Assembly (NCBI GenBank): GCA_964036665.1
Contig: OZ038531.1
Location: 16,430,168-16,494,167, forward strand
Origin: Gordius sp. MW1
Lineage: Eukaryota; Nematomorpha; Gordioida; Gordea; Gordiidae
Direction: 5' to 3'
DNA length: 64,000 nt
Below the pieces are notes generated by a model. It was not told the origin of the DNA. It ran no database searches and saw only the letters and a list, made by a program, of their open reading frames with translations. A program made the translations under genes and the position numbers. Within the stretch, counting starts at the first letter, position 1. Each line of letters begins with the position of its first letter. Positions 1 through 11,817 of the stretch are shown piece after piece.

Positions 1-415
1 CAAATCTAAGAATTCCTTCTCTGTCTCTATGTCTATTTTCTTCAGAGTGTTTTCCATTTAGTTTTGCAATAATCCACTTTTAAAGTTAGTATTTTAATTG
101 ATACTAGTTACCAGCCAAGTTGCATTATGTGGCCACCAAACCCCAGGCTTATTCCATTCAATTATTCATGTGGAGCTTTTCATGTGCCTTTCCACACTTC
201 TTAATAATGTTTTTACTTGATCTTGTCTATCTATGTAAACATATTAGGTCACAGTAATAGCTTACTCAATAGCATGTAGCTTGTTGATCGCGGTTGAGTT
301 GATACGGCAAAACTACAAAAATGACGTGACGCTCGTATTAAGACGCGTCTATGTTTTAACGGTTTTAACATGCATTCGCTTTTTCAAGCTAGCTACAAAA
401 GCGCGTATTAAGACG
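1..415 (-). mobile_element. Truncated inverted copy of the BESS-type PIF/Harbinger element
   Basis: This stretch is the reverse complement of 20127-20541 with few differences, including the distinctive block around gtggccaccaaaccccag at 129-146. The outer end, at 401-415 (gcgcgtattaagacg), matches the terminal inverted repeat of the full element at 20127-21486. The other end runs off the window edge. A roughly 10-base duplication (ggttttaaca) distinguishes it from the other copy. No ORF of the element lies in the part present. The boundary at 415 is approximate because the last bases of the terminal repeat have diverged. Confidence 0.8.
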
Positions 416-1030
416 TCGAAAAAAGGGACGATAGCTACGTCGTAAAGAAAATCGAGATGATAAATTTCGCAGGAAAACGAAGGAGAAGAAGACCCAAGCT
501 TACCTAGATCCATTAAATACGGCACGATATGAAAGTCCACATGATAAAGAATGCGATCTTTTAGAAGACTGCCGCATTCTCTAGCTGATTAAGAAGCTCG
601 TCGATTTTTAGTAGGGGATACAATAGCCCTTGTTAGGTTTGAGATGGCATCAGTAAGGGCAATTAGAACTTGATGTCTGGCTAAATAGTTATTTTTATCG
701 TAGTAAGAAAGCGTATAAGAAAATTCTCGGGTCGGGTTCGGGTTGAAAATTTTAAAATGCCTTCGGGTCGGGTTTGGGTTGAAAATTTTGCAACGTGAGT
801 GCTGAATTTTTGAAACGTGCTCTATGCGATCATGATTTTAACAATGATCTATGTAAACATAGAAACAAATGGTAACGAATGCTAAAAGGACTGACCACCA
901 GCCTAGGTGACAAACAGTCATAGAAAGAAGAAGAATAAGATTACTATACATCAAAAGGTATCGTGCACTCGTAGCGTTGTGTCGTCTGTCATAACGCTAC
1001 TAGAATTTTATATACATATTGTAAAGTGGG
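416..1030. other. Intergenic DNA with a CGGGT-rich patch
   Basis: No gene recognised. At about 725-795 there are repeated cgggt / gttgaaaattt motifs like those at the ends of the hAT elements further right (12525-12680), so this is probably a hAT terminal fragment. Short open frames here show no family signature. Confidence 0.4.
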
Positions 1031-1036
1031 CTTTCT

Positions 1037-1245
1037 CACAGTGGCGTAAGCAAGGGGGTGGTTTTGGGGTTCAAACCCCCCCCGCGGATTTCGGAAAAAA
1101 TATGTTTTATTTTCTAATATCGCATTATATAATAAATATTATGAAATGAGTGTTACTTAATTAACTATGAGCACTTATATTCAGTGGCGTACGCAAGGGG
1201 AGGGTTTAAGGGTTAAACCCCCCCCCCCCCCCCGCGAATTTTTTT
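1037..1245. repeat. Two hAT-MITE-like stubs with G and C runs
   Basis: Two units begin cagtggcgta (1038 and 1183), followed by a G run, ttcaaacccc or ttaaaccccc, and then a C run. The cagtggcgta start resembles hAT ends and the gggcgtagccag MITEs elsewhere in the window (8068, 31312, 51402, 63304). No target duplication could be identified. Confidence 0.4.
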
Positions 1246-1289
1246 TTAAAACTTTATAATGCAATACAAATTTAATAAGGGTGTTATTT

Positions 1290-1640
1290 AACTGCTAAGT
1301 AAATAATTACAAGTTGCTAAGTAATTTATGCTAAGTATTTTAATTAAAGTGCTAAGTATTTTATTAAAAAACGCTAAGTAATTTATGCTAAGTATTTTAA
1401 TCTAAATGCTAAGTATTTTATTATTAAATGCTAAGTATTTTAATCAAAATGCTAAGTATTTTATTTTTAAATGCTAAGTATTTTAAAGGAAATGCTAAGT
1501 ATTTTATTTTTAAATGCTAAGTTTTTTATTTTTAAATGCTAAGTTTTTATTATTAAATTGCAGAGTTTTTATTTTGATATACTAAGTTTTTTTTATTAAA
1601 ATGCTAAGTATTTTATTAAAAAAAATTTAAATTATGAATT
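1290..1640. repeat. Minisatellite, unit about 20-22 bp (atgctaagtatttta)
   Basis: More than a dozen imperfect tandem units built on atgctaagtatttta with variable A/T spacers. Degenerate units continue to about 1780. No coding potential. Confidence 0.85.
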
Positions 1641-2182
1641 TTAATCAAAATGCTGAGTATTAAAAAATATAAGATAATAAAATTTTAAAGCTAAAAAAGA
1701 CAAAGTTTTAATGGTAATAATTTCAAAGAAAAAGTTTAATTTTTAAAAATGCTAGGTTTTCTATTTTGAAGTGCTAAGTTATTAAAGTTTTTTTCAAAGG
1801 TTTATTTATGACACAAAAAAAAGTTGAAATTTGAAGTTTAATGGTAAACATTTTAATGAATTACCAAAATTTATAATTGAAAAATATAATATTTCAATTT
1901 TATATTGTTATAATATAAAAAAATTTATTTTAGATTTGAATAAAAAAATTATGATTATTTATTTGTAGATGAAGAAATACCCTTCATGTTCTCTAATGAC
2001 TTCACATATAAAATAATCTAAATAGCCAATAGGATAATTTATAGAGATTTTATTCAACTAAAATATATATATAATTATAATAACGGTGGCTTGTATATAT
2101 ATTTATTGGACTATAAAAGTTTTTTTAGCTTTAGAAAGTCTTCCACGTTTTCTTTTTTCTCCTATTGTCACATTTTTGGCTT
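1640..2182. other. AT-rich spacer
   Basis: Very AT-rich sequence with no recognisable gene or repeat apart from decayed minisatellite units to about 1780. Short ORFs on the plus strand at 2086-2319 overlap the transposase remnant and look like chance reading frames. Confidence 0.5.
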
Positions 2183-3079
2183 TCATATGCATAATTTTAA
2201 TGTTAGGGCTAACCCTATTACATGCTTGCAGATGTAATTATTGTGAAATGAGGGGCAACTGCATTGACCCTTTTGCCACATATGGCTTTCTTCAAGGAAG
2301 GTTAAGGACCAGGCCTTAAAATATTGCTTTTTGGAATCCTCATAGGAGGCCCAGTCATCTATTCTGATTCTTGTATCCTGATTTATTGATTGTCTTATTT
2401 TGGCTGGTACAACATAAATTTTTGTATTATTTTTGTTGTACATTGTAGAATTTTTGTTGAGCTTTGCCCATTGGTAGCTTTGTGTCCAAAGCTTTGTTGA
2501 AATTGTTGGATAAGATGATATTGTAACTTGTTGTAATTGGTAATATACAGACATTTTTAACCATATCCATTGCAACAATTTTAAATCGAGCAAGAGGGAT
2601 TCATTCCCTTAACGTATAATAATTTTTTATAGTTCTATTCGTTGATTTCAAACAGTTGTCTGTGATTGGAGTATAAAGGCGATAACTAGTGTACCATGTA
2701 TTATTCTTATTGATCCATTCCTTCTTAAAATAATCAATAAATGTAGGTATTTTGAAGACCCATTTTAGAAGGAACAATTTTGTTGCTTTCAGATAAACAT
2801 TTTCATTCTGTCAAAGTTGTAGCTTGTCAATGTCTTCAATTAATTCAGCTTGATAGTGCTTGTCAACTAACATCACCTATTCCAGAATAATATAATTATA
2901 AATTTTGAGTTAAGTAATTTTTTTGCTATGTTTCTTCTGACATGAGCCCAGCATACCACAACCATTTTATCCCCAAAGACAGCTTTAAAAGCATTATGAA
3001 TTGCATTGGCTGCATAAGTGACAAGAACTTCAAAACGCTTCTGTACATTAGACGATTGACCTGTTAGGTCGACAACCAA
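2183..3079 (-). pseudogene. MULE (Mutator-like) transposase fragment with SWIM zinc finger
   Basis: Read on the minus strand, 3079-2873 encodes a segment with VVVCWAHVRRNIAKK, typical of the MULE transposase core (a conserved tryptophan-histidine near the end of the catalytic domain). Translation of 2872-2593 continues with residues such as KSTNRTIKNYYTLRE, a family-like stretch interrupted by at least two stops. 2593-2183 ends in QCSCPSFHNNYICKHVIGLA, a C-x-C...C-x-H SWIM zinc finger, which normally sits at the C-terminus of these enzymes. The order core, linker, SWIM is right, so this is one decayed copy. The N-terminal half and terminal repeats were not found. The family call is from recognised motifs; the subfamily is not determined. 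Confidence 0.8.
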
Positions 3080-3189
3080 TTAGGTTAGAGATTTATGTGC
3101 GCTTCAAATGGGCGCGACTGGAGAAAAAACAAGTGATAACCAAGTGATGAAAACCAATATTTGATAGATTTTCACATATGTTTATATTA

Positions 3190-3775
3190 GTTGTAACAAG
3201 TTCAATCTTGTCTTCATCAAGTAAATTTATGTGCTATTTTCTAATCCTTATATTAGTAATGGTTGTATCAATTCATTTATCTTCCAACTCAATCTGTCCA
3301 ATGTTCAAAGTACTTTATGTGCATATTTTTTCTTTAGTTTTTAGCTAGTTTAACACAACTTGTCTTCATAAAGTAAATTTATGTGCTATTTTCTAATTAT
3401 CATAGTAATTGTTGTTATCTCAAGATTAATCTTCCAACTCAAGCTGTCCAATGTTCAAAGTACTTTATGTGCATATTTTTTAAATCTTTAGATTAGTTAT
3501 ATGTATTTTAGCTAGTTTAACACAACTTGTCTTCATCAAGTAAATATATGTGCTATTTTCTAATTTTTATCATAGTAACTGTTGTTATCTCAAGATTAAT
3601 TTTTCAACTCAAGCTGCCCAATGTTCAAAGTACTTTATGTGCATATTTTTAAAATCTTTAGATTAGTTATATGTATTTTAGCTAGTTTAACACAACTTGT
3701 CTTCATCGAGTAAATCTATGAACTATCAAAGTATTTTATGTGCATATTTTTTAAATCTTTAGATTAGTCAATGTT
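3190..3775. repeat. Tandem repeat, unit about 150-170 bp
   Basis: The phrase gttcaaagtactttatgtgc recurs near 3302, 3452 and 3622, and cacaacttgtcttcat recurs near 3356, 3522 and 3692. The units also share ctcaagattaat and gattagttatatgtatttta. This is about three and a half copies of a diverged tandem array, with no coding potential. Confidence 0.85.
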
Positions 3776-5310
3776 AAAGCAATGAATTTAAGAAGAATTA
3801 CCGTTAAAGCTCACCACAAAATATTACCTATTCATTGTATTAAATATGTACCATCTTTTAACATTATATCAAAGACTAAATAAATTATCTTTCAGTTATT
3901 ATATTATAAATTTCATAGTAGTGGCTTATTATCATCTTTTTCTATAGATAGAGGATTAGCTACTACATTTGCTTAATATAAATTTTAACTTAATTTATAT
4001 TTTGCATATTATAAACTTATCCCTGCTTTTACTGAACTAAACAAATTATCTAAAAATGTACATAAAATGTTCAATATATAATATTTAAATTTAAAAGTTT
4101 TTAACATATATCAATTACACAATTATGGATTTACAATCAAATAATTTTTTAAGAAAAATAGAAAAACTACATTAAATACTGCTTAGCCTTAATAGTTAAT
4201 GGCTTATTTACTAACTATTTATTAAGTGTCAAAATTATTACTAATTATTAAATAAGGAAATTTTTTTTTGCTTTTCTCAAAATTAGACTGACACTCATAT
4301 GTATTGCAACCATAGATAATAATTTTTAAGGCATCATATTGAACATTATAGGATGTCAAGTCAAGCACGCCTAAGCACTTGCACAGCCATATTCCTGTGT
4401 TGGTCAGGTGAAAATCCTAATACGGATGGTAAAGGGGGTCAAGATGACCCCAAACTTTAAATAGCTATAACTTGGTTGTATTAAGGCATAGTATTTTAAC
4501 TCTTATCAGTAAATTAATATATTACTTTGGGTATTCAATCAAGTAATTTAATTTTATATCCTAAATTAGTACAATTTTTTAAAATTTTCCCCTATGTGAT
4601 TAATTTAGCTCATACAAATTTTAGCTATTTTAATTTCATAATTTTATTAATAATATTATATAAAATCAGGTTAGAACTATAAATATAGAACTTGGTATAA
4701 AAAACCGTTAAAAAAATGTTTGCTATGGAATTTTGGCCCTATATTTTTATAGTTAAAAGTGAATATTGTTCTTAACCATTATTTTCTATTTTTGGAAATT
4801 TTAATTTTATTGAATATAAATACATCATAGAAGGTTAGAATTTAGAATATGAAAAAAATCTAAATGTAAATTCTTAAAACAAAAATTTTATGAGACTTAA
4901 TAATAAATTTTGTGTAATGAGATTTTCTCCTAGTTTGTAAAATTATTTTAGGTTAAAAGGGTAAAGTTTAAAATAATCAGTTTATAAATATATATTGGTA
5001 TAAGTTACAATTAAATTTTTGCTTTCAAAATGCTAAACATTTTATTTTTGATAGTTACCTTCAATTAATAAGCTTGACATTATTTTTTTGCATTTGAAGT
5101 GCTAACAAATTCTAGATTCTTTCAAGTAATAAAGCAACACATTTCAAACTTATTTGTATTTACAAATCAACTAAAAATATTATTTATAGTATCTGTATAA
5201 GTAGCTAAGTATATAGGTATAAATCGATAATAATAATCATATACTGTGCTTACATAAGTGTAAATGTATATATATTTAATGGTTATATACCTATTAATAT
5301 TAATATATAG
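3776..5310. other. AT-rich intergenic DNA, nothing recognised
   Basis: More than 1.5 kb of AT-rich sequence without ORFs of note, RNA-like folds that I could recognise, or clear repeats. Confidence 0.5.
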
Positions 5311-5323
5311 ATGAGTTTAAATA

Positions 5324-5470
5324 AACTCGGGCCTTCGGCTCTCGTGGGAAGGGGGAGGGGGGAAGGGGAGAAGGGGAAGGGAAGGGGGGACGACTCATCT
5401 ATACTCCGTATAGACGTAGCATATTTGCTATGCAATTTATGGGCGAGAAAGGTGGGAAGGGGCAGAATTA
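5324..5470 (+). repeat. Purine-rich head repeat (copy 1 of 3)
   Basis: Starts with actcgggccttcggctctcg, followed by a GGGGAAGG-type polypurine run, then ctcatctatactccgtatag, ttgctatgcaatttatgggc and gagaaaggtgggaaggggc. The same order of blocks recurs at 7515-7660 and 55180-55330, so it is a dispersed family. The two ORFs over it are reading-frame noise. Confidence 0.8.
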
Positions 5471-6235
5471 TTATATGGATTATATTGCATTATATTTACT
5501 GTATTGCATTATATATATCTTATTATATTATATAAATTATATTATTAAATATATTATCTTGTATTATATTATATTTATTGCATTATATTTATTATCACTT
5601 AGGCGCAAAATGTAGAAAGCTGGAAATACGGAAAACTAATCAAATCCATATATTATATTATGAATATGTATTTATATCTATAATTATTCACACATATTGT
5701 CTTTATATAATTGTAAATGTATATATGTAGTGCATATATACTTTTTAATGCATAGATGGGTTTAAATATATGTAATAACGATATACACAAGGAACGCCTA
5801 ACAATATATTACATATTATAATGTATGTTATATACAGTACATATTTATATATATAATATATTATATATATTGTATATATTTATTTATGTAATTAACTCTT
5901 TTTAATTTGATATTTTAGATCATATATTTAGGGTTAGGGTTATTTTCGTTATTATCGGCTTTCTACATTATGCGTCAGATTCATTTATTATATAACTTAT
6001 ATTATATTTATTGTTTTGTATTATAATAAATTAATTTAATATATTATATTATATTAAATCTATTGTATTATATTTATTGTATAATGTAATATATATTATA
6101 TTGTATTTAATCTTTTGTATTATATTTATTATATTGTATTATATTCATTGTATTATTTCATATTTATACTATATTATTTTAATTTTCATTATGATTTAGA
6201 GTCTAATATGTTGCAGTCACGTGTTTAAGAATCGC
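5471..6235. repeat. Low-complexity tta/tat microsatellite-like DNA
   Basis: Long runs of tatattatattatattta, with a short gggttagggtta motif at about 5930-5941. There is no gene. Confidence 0.75.
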
Positions 6236-6327
6236 GTAATTTAATTGGTTGTCACCTAACAGGTCAGTCATCTACTTCTACTGTACCAGATTCGGCAAAA
6301 ACATTTAAGCATAGATGTCTACTGAAA

Positions 6328-7333
6328 TAGAGATATGCAACGGGCCGTTTTTAGAAGGTCGGCCCGCCCGTACCCGTTTTTAATACTTCAAGGCCCGTCC
6401 GGGCCCGCCCGTAATTTTTTTTCAACACCTTTGGCCCGTCTGGTCCGTAAATTTTTTAGGCCCATCCGAGACCGTCATTAAATTTTTCAAGCCCATTCGT
6501 TCCCGTTTAGGAAAGCATCAGGCCCGCCAAAATCCGTTCAAATTTTTTTAAAGAACTTTGCGCCCGACCCCATCAAAAATTTCACAAAATTTTATTTTAT
6601 ATGTTGACTATTCATGAAAAAACATCAATAATTATCATGTAAAAATAATAAATCTTCAATTACTTCTGCATTTAATACACTTAAAAAATTTCAATATGGT
6701 ACTACCATTTTAAAATATTACATGAGAATATTCTACTTTCAACAATTTACTTTTATTTGATTAATTTAAGCTAATAAACCTAAGAAGTTAGAATTTTGTA
6801 TTACCATTAAATTAAAAAACTTTAATAAAATTACGTGAAAATATTCAACTTTTAATAAAAAGTTTACATTGATTTGATTAATTTATATCTGTCAATACAA
6901 CTAATTTTTAAATTAGAAAAAATATTATTTAATAATATGGCCCTAATAATAATTTTACCAGATAATCTTAAATTATGAAAACGAACTATAGCAAATAGAT
7001 TAAAAATGTTTTCAAGTTAAATTTAGCGCTTGAAAAAGAAATGAAGGCTACAGGATATACAAAAATTAGAGTTTAAAAAAGAGCAATTAATAATCTATAT
7101 ATTTAATAAAAATCAGATATTTATATAATTGTCTGACTTTAAAGATATTTGTAATTCCATGGCCGTTTATATAATCTCAGGCCCGTTCATAAAACGTCAG
7201 GCCCGTTCAAGCCCGTTAAAAAAATCTCAAGCCTGACCGAGCCCGTTCCATTAATTGTTAAGCCCGTCCGGGCCCGGCCCGTTAAAATTTTTATGATACA
7301 AAGCCCGTCCGTACCCGCCCGTGCAGATCTCTA
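6328..7333. mobile_element. Non-autonomous hAT element with 8-bp target duplication
   Basis: The ends are tagagatatgca at 6328 and tgcagatctcta ending at 7333, imperfect inverted repeats of the hAT type. They are flanked by tactgaaa (6320-6327) and tacggaaa (7334-7341), an 8-bp duplication with one mismatch. Both subterminal regions are dense in cggcccg / cccgtccgggc motifs in opposite orientation. The 1006-bp body is AT-rich with no ORF, so it depended on a transposase elsewhere. Confidence 0.9.
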
Positions 7334-7514
7334 TACGGAAATGCATGAATGTTTACGCGCACTTTAAAGTCATACATTTTACTTACATAAATGAAGAGGT
7401 GAGACGAATATAATGTATCATTGATGATCAAGTATAAATATAAATGTAAAATTAAAAGGAATATGATAAAAAAAATCTTTTATGTTGAATGTTAGTGATG
7501 ACTATATAAAAAAC

Positions 7515-7660
7515 TCGGACCTTCGGCCCTCGTGGGAAGGGGGAGGGGGAAAAGAAGGAGGGGAAGGGGGAAGGTAAGGGGGAACGAAACTCATCTATAC
7601 TCCGTATAGAAGTAGCATATTTGCTATGCAATTTATGAGCGAGAAAGATGGGAAGGGGCA
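7515..7660 (+). repeat. Purine-rich head repeat (copy 2 of 3)
   Basis: Same block order as 5324-5470: cggaccttcggccctcgtgg, a GGGGAAGG polypurine tract, ctcatctatactccgtatag, ttgctatgcaatttatgagc. The last block doubles as the left end of the inverted-end repeat that follows. Confidence 0.8.
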
Positions 7661-7791
7661 AGAGTGCCTATAGGGTGGTATTAAATGCAAAATTATTAGT
7701 TAATTATTAATTTATACAAATATTTAAAAAGTTAGAAGGGTATTAACAAGAACAATATATTAATTTAATTTTAAAAAAAAATAAAAATTTT

Positions 7792-7855
7792 GCCCTCTCC
7801 GGGATTCGAACCTACGAGCTAGTGAAGCTAGTCACTCATTCAATCAACTGAGAAT
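7792..7855 (-). ncRNA. tRNA-derived (Glu-TTC-like) SINE head or tRNA pseudogene
   Basis: On the minus strand ctcagttgattgaatgag resembles a tRNA A box and D arm (stem ctca/tgag), and ggttcgaatccc is a good B box. The loop between them would place TTC at the anticodon. The 3' side agagggca has no matching 5' acceptor strand, so it cannot form a full cloverleaf. Partial copies of the same 3' part lie at 8838-8858 and 9160-9175, which suggests a SINE rather than a functional tRNA. Confidence 0.45.
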
Positions 7856-8065
7856 TAAACTTCAAATATGTTTTACCCATTACTTATATATAGCTACCAC
7901 TTGGTACAATTAAAATAAGCAAAAAATATTAGTATAGGTCAAAAAAGACGAAGAGGGCGACCATCAGAAGCTAAAAATTTTTATTTTATAATAAATTACT
8001 AATGGAATATAACATTTTATTGCGTTTTATATATTTTTTTGTATTTTAATAAAAAATAATTAAAA

Positions 8066-8455
8066 CATCATGGGCGTAGCCAGGTTTTGAATTAGGGGGG
8101 GGGGGCAGAAAAAAAATTTCCTGAGAGCAAAAAAAAAGGGTCTCGACCATCTAAAATTAGTGAATTGGGCAATTAAAGGGTTTTGGCTGGTCTTGGCAGG
8201 CAATTTAGTTAAAACTCTGATGGGTTCTAGCAGAAAATTTTGGACAAATATGATTAATGATAAAAGTATTAATATTATGTAGAATGATATCTACTTCCTG
8301 GGGCAGTCTGGTGTTTTTACGGGAAAATTAAACTAGTTTATTTTTCATACCAATTTATTATTATGAAAAAAATGGGGGGGGGGGGGGGGAGGGCGCTAAA
8401 AAACTATAAAATATTTGGGGTGCCGCGTATATGAAAAGGTTAAGAACCACTGATT
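8066..8455. repeat. hAT-type fragment with G run
   Basis: Left part tcatgggcgtagccaggttt matches the MITE ends found at 31312, 51402 and 63304. The right end at 8438-8453 (aggttaagaaccactg) is the inverse of the cagtggttcttaacct terminus widely seen in hAT elements. It may be two different fragments side by side. There is no ORF. Confidence 0.55.
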
Positions 8456-8860
8456 TAAAATACTTCATCAATAGGCGTTTTTTGATCATCAAAAAAATAA
8501 CTAATTAGTAAGATTTTGGAAGTAGCATTTTAAAATTTTAGCCTTTACTTAAAAACAATTTGGCCAATTGTCATTTTTTTATTGGTCAATACCAAGAGAC
8601 GGTCTATAAAAAAACGAAAAAAAATTCAAATCACAATTTAACCAATGGTCATGGTCAGTACCCAGAGACGGTCTTTAAATACATACTAGTCAAAAAAAAA
8701 ACGAAAAAAATGATTTACAATTTGGCCAATGGTCATTTTTTTCCATTGGTCAGTAGTCAGGGCACGGTTAAAAAGTCGTATTATCAAGGGTATTAACAAG
8801 ACAATATATTAATTTAATTTAAAAAAAATAAAAATTTTGCCCTCTTGAGATTCGAACCCA

Positions 8861-8990
8861 CATTAGTAGAGGCATAGGCTTTTGTAGGGGCACAGGGACC
8901 CACATCAGTAGAGGCATAGGCTTTTGTAGGGGCACAGGGACTCATATCAGTAGAAGCATAGGCCCTTGTAGGAAAGGGCATAGGGTAATT
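8861..8990. repeat. 51-bp tandem triplicate
   Basis: Three near-identical units with atcagtagaggcataggc and ttttgtaggggcacaggga, the third diverged. It lies in the composite repeat 7621-9276. Confidence 0.85.
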
Positions 8991-9269
8991 ATCAATGTTA
9001 ACCTAATATACCCAATTCAAAAACGAAAAAATAAAATTTCGATTTATTTGGCCAATGGTCATTTTTTTCATTGGTCAGTAGCCAGCGGACGGTCAAAAAT
9101 TTATAAATGGTATTAACAAGAACAAAATATTAATTTAATTTAAAAAAAAATAAAAAAAATTTGTCCTCTCCTGGGATTGAACATGAACCTCCAGGTCACA
9201 AAGCTGGCGCCAATAACTTGAAGGGTAACGGACAACGGACAACCAAAAACGAGCCTATAAATTTCACAG

Positions 9270-9930
9270 CATTTAATAAACTTGACTATGTGTAGATACT
9301 TTATGTTTATTCCTGATAATACACTTTTAATAGAATAGATGTAGTTATATTAATGACTAAGATTAACTACTATATTTTTGTTATATGGGTTAAAAGTATG
9401 AAAAATTTAAATAACATGAGAAATTTTAAATTATTAAAATGTTAGTGATGACTATATAAATAAACTTGACAACGTGTAAATATTTTGTTTATTCCTGATA
9501 ATATACTTTTAATAGGATAGATGTAGTTATATAAATGACTAAGATTAACTGCTCTATTTTTGTCATATGGGTTAAAAGTATGAAAAATTTAAATAAGGTA
9601 AGCCATGAGAAATTTTAAATTGTTATTAAAATGTTAGTGATGACTATATAAAATAAACTTGACAATGTGTAAATATTTTGTTTATTCCTGATAATATACT
9701 TTTTGTAGAATAGATGTAGGTATAAAAATGAAAGTTTTATTACTAGAGCTTAAATAAGGTAAGACATGAGAAATTAAATTATTATTAAAATGTTAGTGAT
9801 GACTATTTAAAATAAACTTGACGATGTGTAAATATTTTGTTTATTCCTGATAATATACTTTTAATAGAATAGATGTAGTTATAAAATGAAAGTTTAATTA
9901 CTAAAGCTTAAATAATGTAAGCCATGAGAA
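9270..9930. repeat. Tandem repeat, unit about 160-190 bp
   Basis: The block aaatgttagtgatgactat recurs near 9438, 9632 and 9790, and tttattcctgataatatac recurs near 9308, 9490, 9682 and 9840. Each unit carries aaacttgac, atagatgtag and catgagaaatt. Four or so copies; no coding potential. Confidence 0.85.
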
Positions 9931-10336
9931 ATATTTGAGGGTGTTAATATTGTTAGTTATGACCATTTTAGAATATTTTTTAGAAGCTATAGTTTACATT
10001 CAAGCTTTTAATAAGGTATATGTAATGTGAAAAATTTATTTCTAAGAATGTTTTATTTATATGTTATGTGATTGAATATACAAATAGTTGGATATATTGT
10101 CAATAAATTCATTGACATTGGGATGGATGAATATGACATTGCACTTTGATTATTCTTTTTAAACATATCTAAAACATGTGGATATATTTTAAAATTAGCT
10201 TACTAGTAACATTGTTGATGTCCAATGTTTGTAGAGGTTGAGAAACCTTAGCATTATCAATAGATCTATAGTTTGGATAAGCTATTATGAAGATAAGATA
10301 TAATAATCATAAACATTAGTTGTATGGGGAATGTCG
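9931..10336. other. AT-rich spacer, nothing recognised
   Basis: No ORF, RNA gene or clear repeat. Confidence 0.5.
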
Positions 10337-10621
10337 TCATGGTTTCTTGTTATAGTAAAGTTTTCGTCTCAGTAAACCCCTCTCAAGGAGCATTTTCGTG
10401 CTCTTGTAATATACTTGTGAATACTTCCCTACATTCACTTTAATGTATTCATATTTTCCCGCAACTAAATATGGTTGTATTTTTTGGGATAAACAAAATT
10501 TAACGGACATTAGACATTTCATAGACATTTTGTCAGTTAAATTTTTTGTCGAATGAATAGATACGCCAAAAAAGAATTCAGCTGGCGAAATGCCGTATCG
10601 AGTCAAAATATAATGGACCAT
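10337..10621 (-). pseudogene. ORF remnant, possibly retroelement-derived
   Basis: A 94-codon minus-strand frame starting at a Met codon, with GISPAEFFFG near its start. That run resembles the G-x-S-P-A-E-L-x-F-G signature near the end of Ty3/gypsy integrase cores. The rest (STKNLTDKMSMKC and onward) is not recognised. Part of the sequence, near the cgtctcagtaaacccctctc segment at 10365-10384, recurs at 26101-26120 inside the old Helitron, so the block is repetitive. I infer transposon debris; the exact origin is open. Confidence 0.35.
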
Positions 10622-10854
10622 AACATAGCAATCTTACGATCGATAATTTTTATAAGTATTCGTTAGGGTTAGGGTTAATATTAATAACCTAATTGTACCA
10701 ATACAATAAACATTTCATATATATTACTAATATTTTTTAAAACATCAACTTAAATGTATTTAAAATTACGATCGTAATTTAGTCATTATATTTTGTCTCA
10801 TTATATTTTGACCCCGAGTCGCGAAATGCACAGCTGGAGAAAAGTCAAAATAGT

Positions 10855-11130
10855 TAAGTTGCCCTATCAACTCGCCGAAATCCATCTTGCCGAATTCACC
10901 CTGGGACATTAACGACTATCTCCACAGTATCATAAAGAAGGCCCTAAATTGAGTACCTTTTATAATAATTATTAATTTTATTGTAAAAGATACCTAAATT
11001 ATAACTTTAATCCGAAATTAAATAATTAATATGCTTTTTTGCTGGGGGACATTTTCTAATTGGGGGACATTTTTTAACATTGGAATATTTAATTCGGCAA
11101 GATGGTTTTCGGCAAGTTGGCGGGCCACCG
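10855..11130. mobile_element. Probable MITE with about 40-bp inverted repeats
   Basis: The left end contains tcaactcgccgaaatccatc followed by ttgccgaatt. The right end contains the inverse, aattcggcaagatggttttc followed by ggcaagttggcggg. The inner sequence is AT-rich without an ORF. Exact borders and target duplication were not resolved, so the superfamily is unknown. Confidence 0.65.
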
Positions 11131-11817
11131 TTGCAAAAAGTGTGCTTATGTATATATATATACAGAATATATGATTTATATATACAATAAATATTATACT
11201 TCTTTTGAGAATTGCAATATATAGTAAAATTTAACAACCTTATACAATATTTGTGTGCTTAAATATACATTGGAGAATCTAAGAGTGACAATGATATATA
11301 ACTTGTAAGAGATAATTGCAAACAGAATTATTTATATTCCTCTCAGAAAATATTCAAAATTTAGTTAGAATATCATATTATGTTGCTTGACTTTAGATTA
11401 TTTTTTGCCTTATATTAGTAAATTCGCCACATGCGCATTTTGCCCGGTGTGCAGGAGCGCAAAAGAACCATTGTGGAGTTTTTATGTCCAGCTTTATTCA
11501 TTACAAAACGTGCAGCAAGCTTATTATAAACAATAATATTGAATTATGATATATCCACAATATGGGGGCTATGAGAATATATTGTGATAATGATAATGAT
11601 CAATAGGGGCGCTATGATAATATATTGTGATAAGGATTGCGATGTTGTAGTGTAGAAATAATGATTTTGAAAAAAACGCGTTGATATATTTGAGCGAAAA
11701 AAATAGTGTGTGGAAACGGTAAAAAAGGATATTGCGATACGACGCGTGGCACAAGGAATATACAAGTTACATAATAAATGAGGCGCATACATATATAAAC
11801 GACGCAGCTCACCTTTG
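11131..11817. other. Intergenic DNA, nothing recognised
   Basis: Several short overlapping minus-strand frames at 11544-11866 share no family signature and are most likely chance. A duplicated ggggcgctatgataatat-like phrase occurs around 11560-11625. Confidence 0.4.

Larger units (their letters stand above)
7621..9276. repeat. Composite repeat with inverted ends ttgctatgcaattta
   Basis: Begins ttgctatgcaatttatgagc and ends with the inverse form gagcctataaatttcacagc near 9250-9270. Inside are tRNA-like stretches (7792-7855, 8838-8858, 9160-9180), a hAT end at 8400-8453, CCAAT-palindrome units (8560, 8722, 9050) and a 51-bp triplicate (8861-8990). A similar composite with the same ends lies at 55279-56488. 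I infer a mobile family with inverted termini, but no target duplication was established. Confidence 0.6.

Noticed and set aside
1290..3775. The tandem arrays as a CRISPR
   Set aside because: Units are directly adjacent minisatellites without unique spacers, in a eukaryotic genome.
5930..5941. gggttagggtta motifs (also near 10665 and 55389) as telomeric repeats
   Set aside because: Only two or three units each and isolated; no array, so no evidence of interstitial telomere.
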